Positions 18,113 to 24,642 of a stretch of DNA of 64,000 nt are shown here, in pieces. Within the stretch, counting starts at the first letter, position 1. Every line of letters starts with the position of its first letter. Source of the stretch: an uncultured Myxococcales bacterium (GTDB lineage Bacteria; Myxococcota; Myxococcia; Myxococcales; Myxococcaceae); the NCBI GenBank assembly GCA_937980205.1, contig CALJKW010000030.1:124001-188000 (forward strand). Direction: 5' to 3'. The notes under the pieces are model-generated. The model made no database searches, had not been told where the DNA came from, and saw only the letters and a program-made list of their open reading frames with translations. A program made the translations under genes and the position numbers.

Positions 18113-19677
18113 GGGCTCATGCTCCCGGATGAACGCGTGAACCCGAGCTTACGCAGACTTTCCGCCGCGACGAATTTTACCTTCTCGTCGTGATCGTGCT
18201 CGGACGCCGAGATGAGCGCGGGGACCGCGGTCGAGCCGCCGACGTCGCCGAGGGCGCGCGCCGCCGCCTCGCGCACCGGCGCAGCCGTGTCGTCGGTCAG
18301 AGAGCGGATGAGGCGGGGGATGGCTGCGGGCGTCTCCAGCGCGGCGAGCGCCACGACGGCCTCGCGGCGGACGTCGGCGTCGGCGTGATCGGCGAGCTCG
18401 ACGAGGCGCTGCGTGACGGAGCGCTGGCGCAACACCCCTGCAGCGTGCGCGCCGGCGGCGAGCACGAGGGCGTCGGCGTCTCTGAGCGCGGCCTCGAGCC
18501 GCCGAGGCACCTCGGCCTGGCGCGGCAGGCTGCCCAGCGCGAGGGCGGCTCCGGCGCGGAGCGAGGGCTTGGGAGACGCCTGCGCCTTCGAGATCGCGTC
18601 GAGGGCCTTCGGCCCGGCGCAGTCGGCGAGCGCGGTGAGCGCCGCAGCGCGCACCGCGTCGTCGTGCCGCTCGTCGCCCAGCACGGCGCGCAAGGTGTCC
18701 GAGCAGGCGGGATCTCCCGAGGTGCCGGTGGCGGCGACCCACTTCAGGCGCGACGGCAGGGGCACCTGCGCGGCGGGGTCGAGCTTCTTGCGCGCGAACG
18801 TCGCGAGCGAGGTGCCCTCTCCGGCGGCGAGCGCCTTCGCGGCGGCGCGGCGGTTGGCGGGGTCGCCGTCGTCGAGGGCGCCCTCGAGCTCCGGCGCCGA
18901 CAGCGGGGCCAGCTCGGCGAGGGCGTTGATGGCCTCTCGCCGGCGGTGCTTGTCCTCGGCGGCGAGCAGCGGCCGCTGCGCGTCGATGCGCTTCGACCAG
19001 ACCCCGAGCAGGCGGTTGACGAGCTCCTCGTCTGACTTCGCTTTGCCGACGTCGAGCAGCGCCTTGCCGGCGGGCGTGGTGCCGAGGCGCGAGGCCTCGA
19101 CGAGCAGACCGGCGGAGAGCTCGTCGGTCTCGGGCGCGCGCGTCTTCATCGCGTCGAGGACGATGCGGGTGTGCGGGCGCTCGAGGAAGGAAGCGAGGTG
19201 GGTGAGGGCCTCGAGCCGGGTGGTCTGCGCCTCGGAGTACAGGTCGACCTCGAGCTGCCTGGTGAGCGCGACGCGGCGCTCCCAGCACAGGGCGGCGCCC
19301 GTGGGAGGAAGCAGCGTGGCGGGCGTCTGCTTCTTCGCGCCGGCGACGTGTACGGCGGTGGCGCAGGCGTCGTCGGGCTTCGCCGCCACCCAGTCGGCGA
19401 GCATGCGCACGTCGGTGACGGCCTTGCGCCTGGCGAGCGCGCGCAGGGCGCCCCAGCGCACGGCCCAGTCGGGGTCGGCGAGGATCTTCTGAAGCTGCGA
19501 GTCCGGCACCTGGGTCAGGTCGGCGAGCGCGACGGCCCAGGCGGCGCGGTCGGCGTCGGTGAAGCAGCGGCCGCAGACGTTGGCGCGGGCGCGCGGCTCG
19601 GTGACCCAGCGATTGCACGCCTCTTTGCAGGTCTCGCCGGGGCGGGCCGCGAGCAGGGTGAGGAGCAGGGCGAACAC
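18109..19677 (-). CDS. Secreted HEAT-repeat protein
   Basis: This 522-residue protein has a short N-terminal hydrophobic signal (FALLLTLLAA) followed by a four-Cys segment (TCKEACNRWV, NVCGRC). The remainder is a long array of HEAT/PBS-lyase-like helical repeats, with recurring units such as DPDWAVRWGALRALARR, DADVRREAVVALAALE and AAPVREAAARALGDVGG. Such repeats form protein-binding solenoids; the partner is unknown. A second HEAT gene is transcribed divergently from 19707. Confidence 0.82.
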   Translation of the reverse strand: MFALLLTLLAARPGETCKEACNRWVTEPRARANVCGRCFTDADRAAWAVALADLTQVPDSQLQKILADPDWAVRWGALRALARRKAVTDVRMLADWVAAKPDDACATAVHVAGAKKQTPATLLPPTGAALCWERRVALTRQLEVDLYSEAQTTRLEALTHLASFLERPHTRIVLDAMKTRAPETDELSAGLLVEASRLGTTPAGKALLDVGKAKSDEELVNRLLGVWSKRIDAQRPLLAAEDKHRRREAINALAELAPLSAPELEGALDDGDPANRRAAAKALAAGEGTSLATFARKKLDPAAQVPLPSRLKWVAATGTSGDPACSDTLRAVLGDERHDDAVRAAALTALADCAGPKALDAISKAQASPKPSLRAGAALALGSLPRQAEVPRRLEAALRDADALVLAAGAHAAGVLRQRSVTQRLVELADHADADVRREAVVALAALETPAAIPRLIRSLTDDTAAPVREAAARALGDVGGSTAVPALISASEHDHDEKVKFVAAESLRKLGFTRSSGSMSP

Positions 19678-19706
19678 GCAGGGCCGATGCTAGCCTTTCG
19701 GTTCGA

Positions 19707-20687
19707 ATGACGAAGCGGGTTCCGGCGTTGGTGCTCTGCATGCTCGCAGCACCCGTGTGGGCTGGATCGAAGGCCGGGCAGAAGCAGCTCGCCGCGCGCC
19801 TCGAGGCGCAGGACGCCGTCGACGCCATCTTGAAGGGAGAGGGCAACCTCAACGCCACGCTCAGCCGCGTCCAGTACCTCGGGCAGGAGGGCAATGTGTG
19901 CTTCGAGCTGAACGAGGTCGCGCGGCGGAGCGGAGACGATCAGCAGACGCGCCGCATCGCGCAGGCGCTGGCGACCCTCGCGCACCCCAACGGAGAGCCC
20001 GGCCTCGTCTGGATGCTCGGCCACGAGGACAGCGTGGTGCGGATGTACGCGGCGCAGGGGCTGGGCCGGATGAAGAGCCAGAACGCCGGCGCGCGCGTGC
20101 AGGCGCTGCTGGGCGACAAGTCGCTGGGCGTGCGGAAGGAAGCGGCGAAGGCGCTCGGGCTGATGCGCTACGCGAAGGCGGGCGGGGCGCTGATGAAGGC
20201 GGCGAAGGTCGAAGGAGAGATCGACGTGCGCGCCGAGATGCTCGTCGCCGTCGGAGCCGTGGGCGACAAGAAGCAGGCGGCCGGTCTCGAGAGCTTCCTC
20301 GACGACTCGTCCGAGAGCGCGCGCTTCGCGGCGGCGCAGGGGCTGTGCCTGCTCGGCAACAAGAAGGGCTTCGACTTCGCGAAGAAGAAGCTCGCGAGCG
20401 CCGACCGCTACGAGCGCATCGACGGCCTGAAGCTCTTCGAGGGGGCGCGCGCGAAGGACGTGAGCTCGGTGCTGGCGCCGATGGTGGAGGACAAGGACCG
20501 CGCGGTCGCGGCGATGGCGGCGCGGATCCTCTACCAGGGCGGAGACGCGAAGATGCTCGACTGGCTGGTGCTGAAGAGCTTCCAGTCGAACGGCGACGAG
20601 AAGCTCGCGTACGAGAAGGAGCTCGAGCTGCTGCGGCTCGCTGACGACCAGCGGAAGTCGATTCTGGCGAAGGCGGGCATCAAGTGA
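19707..20687 (+). CDS. Exported HEAT-repeat protein
   Basis: This 326-residue protein has a signal peptide (VPALVLCMLAAPVWA) and HEAT repeats visible as HEDSVVRMYAAQGLGRM, DKSLGVRKEAAKALGLM and DSSESARFAAAQGLCLL. It is likely periplasmic and acts as a scaffold. The gene is coupled to the DUF1460 gene by a GTGA overlap, which suggests a shared role at the cell wall. The divergent gene at 19677 is also a HEAT protein, so the pair may derive from a common function. Confidence 0.82.
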   Translation: MTKRVPALVLCMLAAPVWAGSKAGQKQLAARLEAQDAVDAILKGEGNLNATLSRVQYLGQEGNVCFELNEVARRSGDDQQTRRIAQALATLAHPNGEPGLVWMLGHEDSVVRMYAAQGLGRMKSQNAGARVQALLGDKSLGVRKEAAKALGLMRYAKAGGALMKAAKVEGEIDVRAEMLVAVGAVGDKKQAAGLESFLDDSSESARFAAAQGLCLLGNKKGFDFAKKKLASADRYERIDGLKLFEGARAKDVSSVLAPMVEDKDRAVAAMAARILYQGGDAKMLDWLVLKSFQSNGDEKLAYEKELELLRLADDQRKSILAKAGIK

Positions 20688-21421
20688 CGTCGCTGTTGCT
20701 GCTCACGCTCGCGATCAACCCGGTGCCGGCCTCCGAGAAGTTCCTCGGAGCGAAGTACGTCGTCTCACCGCTCGGTGAGGGCGAGGGGAAGGACCCCGAC
20801 CCGCGGCTGCGCACCGACGCGTTCGACTGCCTCACGTTCGTGGAGACGGCGATGGCGATGACGCTCGCGCCGGAGAAGCCGCAGGACGTGCTCGATCGCA
20901 TCCGCTACGAGGGCGACACGATCTCCTACGGCGAGCGCAACCACGTGATGGAGGCGCAGTGGCTGCCGCGCAACATCGAGAAGGGGTTCTTGAAGGACGT
21001 GACGAAGCAATACGGCGGCGACGCGGTGGTGCACGTCACGAAGGTGATCGGCGACGAGCAGTGGAACGCGAAGTCGGGCAAGGAGCTCGGGCTCGAGCGC
21101 GAGCACCAGGCGCGCGGAGAGTTCGGGCTCGACGTCATCCCCGCGAAGGCGGCGCTCGAAAAGCTGAAGAGCGCGCCCGAGGGGACGGTCGTCGTCGTGG
21201 TGCGCGCAGATCGCCCGCGGCTGGTGACGCGCATCACGCACGTCGGGTTTCTCCTGCACAAGAAGAAGGGCGTCTTCATGCGCCACGCGTCGCGCACGTT
21301 CGGCCGCGTGGTGGACGAAGACCTCGCGACCTACCTGCAGCGGAACCTCGGCTACGCGAAGTGGACGGTCGAGGGGTTCGCGCTGTTCGAGGTGCAGGCG
21401 CCGGCTGCGCCAGCGCCGTAG
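20684..21421 (+). CDS. DUF1460 amidase/NlpC-P60-like protein
   Basis: This 245-residue protein of the DUF1460 type is related to papain-like N-acetylmuramoyl-L-alanine amidases. The candidate nucleophile Cys lies in FDCLTFVETAMAM, and the candidate catalytic His lies in ITHVGFLLHKKKG followed by FMRHAS. It probably acts on peptidoglycan in the periplasm. The signal region is short (MTSLLLLTLAINPVPAS). The GTG at 20684 overlaps the HEAT-protein stop. The Pro/Ala tail ends right at a family A repeat. Confidence 0.82.
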   Translation: MTSLLLLTLAINPVPASEKFLGAKYVVSPLGEGEGKDPDPRLRTDAFDCLTFVETAMAMTLAPEKPQDVLDRIRYEGDTISYGERNHVMEAQWLPRNIEKGFLKDVTKQYGGDAVVHVTKVIGDEQWNAKSGKELGLEREHQARGEFGLDVIPAKAALEKLKSAPEGTVVVVVRADRPRLVTRITHVGFLLHKKKGVFMRHASRTFGRVVDEDLATYLQRNLGYAKWTVEGFALFEVQAPAAPAP

Positions 21422-21545
21422 CTGAAACGCGCGAACGGGCCGAGGTCGAGGCGGCGGCGAGGACCGCGCGGAGTGAACGTCGTCTTGTTCATGAGCACGG
21501 ACCGCAGCCGCCAACGAAGAGATCGGCCCGTGCAGCCGTTTTCAG
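21422..21545 (-). repeat. MITE-like element, family A copy 2
   Basis: This inverted copy of the 15706-15828 element is about 124 bp long. Its ends CTGAAACGCGCGAACGGGCC and GGCCCGTGCAGCCGTTTTCAG are imperfect inverted repeats. Most internal positions match copy 1 once reversed. It fills the gap between the convergent DUF1460 and DUF2007-like genes and starts at the last base of the DUF1460 stop codon. Confidence 0.8.
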
Positions 21546-21552
21546 CGGGCGG

Positions 21553-21867
21553 CTACGACTCGACGGGGTTCTCGCCGGACATGGCCTCTTCCTCGGCGGC
21601 CTTGGCGTTCTCGTCGGCCTCTTTGGCGATCTGCTCGAGCTCTTCGCGCACGGCGGCTTCGGCCCTGGCGAGCGCTTCGCTGGGGACGAGGACCTCCCAG
21701 TAGCCTCTGGAGATGGCGCCGAAGGTGTCGGTGGAGGCGCCGGCGCGGCCGCGGTGGAAGGCGTCGAGCTCGAGCGCGACGAGGCCGTCGACGAGGCGGT
21801 CGGCGGTGAGCGGATCATCGACGGTCGCGACGACGGTGAACGTCTTCGGAGGGGCCTTGTCTGCCAT
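21553..21867 (-). CDS. DUF2007-like small protein
   Basis: This 104-residue soluble protein begins KTFTVVATVDDPLTADRLVD, followed by GLVALELDAFHRG. That strand-helix pattern resembles DUF2007, proposed to be a small signal-transduction domain. The C-terminal half is Glu/Ala-rich and probably a helix. The start at 21867 gives MADKAPPKTF; the longer frame upstream is antisense to the next gene. It is convergent with the DUF1460 gene and divergent from the MXAN_5187-type gene. Confidence 0.65.
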   Translation of the reverse strand: MADKAPPKTFTVVATVDDPLTADRLVDGLVALELDAFHRGRAGASTDTFGAISRGYWEVLVPSEALARAEAAVREELEQIAKEADENAKAAEEEAMSGENPVES

Positions 21868-21916
21868 GACGGTAGAAACTACCCGAGTCCTGTGAGGGTT
21901 GTTAAAACCGGGCGTA

Positions 21917-23740
21917 ATGAACCGCCTGAAGGTGTTGGTGTTCGCCCTCGTCGCTGTCGGTCTCTGGGCGGCCCACCTCACGATGACGTCTCCCGCGCTG
22001 GCCTCGAAGGCGGTGGAAGAGGCGTCGGCTCCGCTGCTCGGCGCGCCGGGCGCGGTCGCGCAGCGCATCGAGCAGGCGCGCTCGGAGTTGCAGGGCGCGG
22101 CGGTGAAGCTCGCGAGCAACCCGGTGCTCTACGTGAAGCTCGGCAAGGTCGAGCCTCCGTCGGCCGACCGCTTCAACGCGGTGCGAACGGCGGCGTTCGA
22201 GGGGCTCTCCGAGGCGGCGAAGGCCACGACGTTCGTGGTGGTGTCGAACGAGGCGGGCGCGATGATGGCGCAAGGGCCGGCAGAGCCGGCGGCGCCTCCC
22301 GAGGGGTTCGACGTGAAGGGCGCGAGCGCGGGCGGCGGAGACGGCGTGCTGCTCGAGCTCAACGGCGTGCCGTGTCTCTTCTTCTCGGTGCCGGTGCTGA
22401 CGGTGTCGGCCGGCGAGGTGAAGCCGAACGGCTCGGTGATGCTCGGCGGGCCGCTGTGGGGAGCGAGCGCGGATCAGCTCGCCGACGCGGTCGCGAAGGA
22501 TCTCGGGCTCACGGGCCTGGGCCTGTGGATGAAGGGCAAGCTCGTCGGCAAGAGCGGGAAGAAAGAGTCGCTCGAGAACGCGTTCAAGCAGGCGAAGCCC
22601 GGGGCGACGGCGACGGTCGAGCAGGGGCCGGTGACGGCGATCGGGCCGCTGCAGCTGCCGATGTTCGTGGGCGCGTCGAACGCGCTCGACGTGGCGGCGC
22701 GGCGCGACATTCCCGGCACGCCGTTCGAGGTGGTCGCGGTCCGCACGGTGCGCCCGTTCATGGAGACGCTCGCCGGGGCGCAGAAGACGGCGCTGTTCAT
22801 GCTCGCCGGGTTGCTGCTCGCGGGCATCGTCTTCACGCTGCTGGTGTCGTCGGGCGGCGCCGCGGAAGAGGAAGAGGACGTTCCGGCGCTGAAGAAGGCG
22901 CAGGTGCCGTCGGCGCCGCCGGCGGTGACGGGGACGTCGAAGATCGAGCCGCTGCCGGGCTCGCTGGCCGCGGCGCCCGATCTGCCGCCGGCGCCCGAGG
23001 CGAGCCCCGACGACTTCAACTTCCCGCCGGCGCCGCCGCCGCCGATGCCGGCGAAGACCGAGCCGACGCCGATCACCAGCACGCAGCAGACCCCGTTCGA
23101 CGGGCCGATGGAGGATCCGTTCGCGGCCGCGGGGCCGCCGCCGCCGGTGGCGGTGCCTCCTCCGATGCCGAAGGTGGCGGCTGCGCCTCCGCCGATGAGC
23201 CTCGCGGACGACGACTTCGAGAACCAGCGGACGACCGCGTACCCGGCGCACAAGATGCCCGGCATGGCGGGCGCGATGGGGGCCGGCGGAACGACCGACT
23301 CGCACAACGCGCTCGACCCGTTCGCGATGGCGGCGGCGCAGGCGGGCGAGGAGCCCTCTGGCGAGGCCGGCTTCAACCCCGATGCGACGCGGGTTGCGGC
23401 GATTCCGCCCGAGCTGTTGAAGGCGTCGTCGCGCAGAGACACTGGGCCGACGCAGCAGAACCCGGCGTTCAGGGCGCCGCCTGTCGCGGCTCCGAAGATT
23501 CAGTCGGTCGGTGGCGGGTCTGATGAGGAGTCGCACTTTCAGGAGACGTTCAGGGACTTCCTTGCGACGCGGCAGAAGTGCGGGGAGCCGAACGACGGAA
23601 TGACGTACGACAAGTTTGCGGCGAAGCTGCGGAAGAACAAGGAGCAGCTCGTTGCGAAGTACAACTGTCGGACGGTGAAGTTTCAGGTGTACGTCAAGGA
23701 TGGGAAGGCGGCGTTGAAGGCTACCCCCGTGAAGGACTGA
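21917..23740 (+). CDS. MXAN_5187-type membrane protein
   Basis: This 607-residue protein has an N-terminal membrane anchor (VLVFALVAVGLWAAHLTM), then a periplasmic sensor-like domain and a second membrane helix near residue 300 (LFMLAGLLLAGIVFTLLVSS). A long Pro-rich cytoplasmic linker follows, with many PPAPPPPMP-type runs. The conserved C-terminal domain runs from FQETFRDFLATRQKC to VKFQVYVKDGKAAL. The C-terminal domain resembles the MXAN_5187 family of myxobacteria, as I recall it. The role is unknown. The ATG at 21917 precedes the signal anchor. Confidence 0.8.
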   Translation: MNRLKVLVFALVAVGLWAAHLTMTSPALASKAVEEASAPLLGAPGAVAQRIEQARSELQGAAVKLASNPVLYVKLGKVEPPSADRFNAVRTAAFEGLSEAAKATTFVVVSNEAGAMMAQGPAEPAAPPEGFDVKGASAGGGDGVLLELNGVPCLFFSVPVLTVSAGEVKPNGSVMLGGPLWGASADQLADAVAKDLGLTGLGLWMKGKLVGKSGKKESLENAFKQAKPGATATVEQGPVTAIGPLQLPMFVGASNALDVAARRDIPGTPFEVVAVRTVRPFMETLAGAQKTALFMLAGLLLAGIVFTLLVSSGGAAEEEEDVPALKKAQVPSAPPAVTGTSKIEPLPGSLAAAPDLPPAPEASPDDFNFPPAPPPPMPAKTEPTPITSTQQTPFDGPMEDPFAAAGPPPPVAVPPPMPKVAAAPPPMSLADDDFENQRTTAYPAHKMPGMAGAMGAGGTTDSHNALDPFAMAAAQAGEEPSGEAGFNPDATRVAAIPPELLKASSRRDTGPTQQNPAFRAPPVAAPKIQSVGGGSDEESHFQETFRDFLATRQKCGEPNDGMTYDKFAAKLRKNKEQLVAKYNCRTVKFQVYVKDGKAALKATPVKD

Positions 23741-23752
23741 GCGCGGCGGCGG

Positions 23753-23778
23753 GAGAAGCCGGGGACGTTGTCCCGTGG
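23753..23778 (+). repeat. Outer inverted repeat, left arm
   Basis: It starts GAGAAGCCGGGGACGTTG and ends CCCGTGG. The reverse complement recurs at 24385-24409 with a single-base deletion. It begins 12 bases after the stop of the MXAN_5187-type gene. Confidence 0.85.
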
Positions 23779-23781
23779 ACC

Positions 23782-23835
23782 GACGTGGACGTGGACGTGG
23801 ACGTGGACGTGGACGTGGACGTAGACGTGAACGTG
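23782..23835 (+). repeat. Hexanucleotide tandem repeat
   Basis: Nine hexamers: six GACGTG, one GACGTA, one GACGTG and one AACGTG. It lies between the outer and inner left arms of the cassette. Read on the + strand in one frame it encodes alternating Val-Asp, the same style of peptide as the right arm gives on the - strand. Confidence 0.9.
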
Positions 23836-23863
23836 AACGACTCGACGGGCCCGGGTTCGTTCA
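23831..23863 (+). repeat. Inner inverted repeat, left arm (33 bp, perfect)
   Basis: It opens ACGTGAACGACTCGACGGGC and ends GGGTTCGTTCA. The exact reverse complement is at 24292-24324. A perfect 33-bp match separated by 428 bases cannot be chance and should form a strong stem in RNA. Confidence 0.95.
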
Positions 23864-23899
23864 GAGGTACGTTGCCGGGGACGTGATCGGGAACGCAGC

Positions 23900-24244
23900 T
23901 CACGTCGTTCGCGGTGGCCCGGCCAGCCTGCTGAGCATCTGAACGATTCGCACCACGAGGTTCCGCCCCTGGTCGTACTCAGGCCGGGTGACGACTTGCT
24001 TGATGCGCAGCAGGTGGAGGTGCGCAGCACTCTCCGTCGCGCTGCCGCGCGCCATTTCGTAGAAGCGTCGCTTGTCGGCACGCGCAGTCTTGCCGGCGCC
24101 CTCAGCGATGTTCGACAGGATGCTCATCGATGAGTTCTCGAGCTGCTTGTGCAGCTCGGCAGGCATTTTCCGCTTCAGCCACGGCTCGAGCATGTCGAGG
24201 AACTGGCTCGTCACCTGGAAGACCTCGAGCTTCTCGTGATCCAT
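23900..24244 (-). CDS. Four-helix-bundle (S23/IVP-type) protein
   Basis: This 114-residue protein of the S23 four-helix-bundle family is also known from 23S rRNA intervening sequences. Family landmarks are the start MDHEKLEVFQVTSQFLDMLE, the central SSMSILSNIAEGAGK and the later DKRRFYEMARGSATES. The family forms pentameric barrels and binds nucleic acid. A relative, Avd, serves diversity-generating retroelements. The frame stays open upstream to 24436 (MENNGGGRSEKPG...) and would then add five VVDVN-like units encoded by the right repeat arm. I chose ATG 24244 because the conserved domain begins there. Confidence 0.85.
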   Translation of the reverse strand: MDHEKLEVFQVTSQFLDMLEPWLKRKMPAELHKQLENSSMSILSNIAEGAGKTARADKRRFYEMARGSATESAAHLHLLRIKQVVTRPEYDQGRNLVVRIVQMLSRLAGPPRTT

Positions 24245-24291
24245 CAAGACCGGCGTGCCGGTGCCAGTACCCGTTCCCCCCAACGTCCCGG

Positions 24292-24324
24292 TGAACGAAC
24301 CCGGGCCCGTCGAGTCGTTCACGT
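24292..24324 (-). repeat. Inner inverted repeat, right arm (33 bp, perfect)
   Basis: This is the exact reverse complement of 23831-23863. It lies about 50 bases upstream of the S23-type start codon on the - strand. Confidence 0.95.
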
Positions 24325-24388
24325 CCACGACGTTCACGTCCACGACGTTCACGTCCACGACGTTCACATCCACGACATTCACATCCAC
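24314..24388 (-). repeat. 15-bp tandem repeat, five units
   Basis: Five copies of a 15-mer (GTGGACGTGAACGTC on the - strand) with C-to-T changes accumulating toward the outer copies. In the S23 frame it encodes Val-Val-Asp-Val-Asn units. A CRISPR is excluded because there are no unique spacers. Confidence 0.9.
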
Positions 24389-24409
24389 GGGCAACGTCCC
24401 CGGCTTCTC
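24385..24409 (-). repeat. Outer inverted repeat, right arm
   Basis: This is the partner of 23753-23778 with one base fewer. Similarity ends sharply at 24409, which I take as the right boundary of the cassette. Confidence 0.85.
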
Positions 24410-24573
24410 ACTCCTCCCACCCCCATTGTTTTCCATGGCCTGGAGCCTACAGACGCCCCCTGACACTGACGGCAATGTCGCGATCCCTGCTCGTCTTTAC
24501 AGCCCCAGATGTAGGGTCGAATCCAACCTCCCGGATCAGCGAGACTCCCGCCCGCGTAACCCCGCCAGAATCG

Positions 24574-24589
24574 TGGCACATCCGTTGCT
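24574..24589 (+). promoter_or_regulatory. Sigma-54 (-24/-12) promoter
   Basis: TGGCACATCCGTTGCT matches the sigma-54 consensus TGGCAC-N5-TTGC. The GG at 24575-24576 and the GC at 24587-24588 are separated by ten bases, as required. Transcription would start near 24600, about 43 bases before the ATG of the sigma-54 activator. This suggests that the activator controls its own gene or belongs to a cascade. Confidence 0.8.
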
Positions 24590-24642
24590 CAACGCGCGTC
24601 GCTGTCTAACGCGCAAAAGGGGTCGCGCACAGGAGCCGAGTG

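Larger units (their letters stand above)
23753..24409. mobile_element. IVS-like cassette: S23-type gene within long inverted repeats
   Basis: The element runs from an outer inverted repeat (23753-23778 and 24385-24409, 25 of 26 bases matching with one inserted T) through low-complexity tracts to a perfect 33-bp inner inverted repeat (23831-23863 and 24292-24324). Imperfect pairing continues about 20 bases further inward. The loop of roughly 430 bases contains one complete gene, a four-helix-bundle S23-type protein. This is the plan of the intervening sequences found in some 23S rRNA genes, but here it lies between protein genes. Mobility is inferred, not shown. Confidence 0.7.

Noticed and set aside
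23782..24388. Tandem repeats taken as a CRISPR array
   Set aside because: The units are contiguous without spacers and are of 6 and 15 bp. No cas genes are present.
24515..24545. T-arm-like sequence GGGTCGAATCC, as in a tRNA or attachment site
   Set aside because: No acceptor, D-arm or anticodon stem could be built around it, so it is not a tRNA. A relic cannot be shown.
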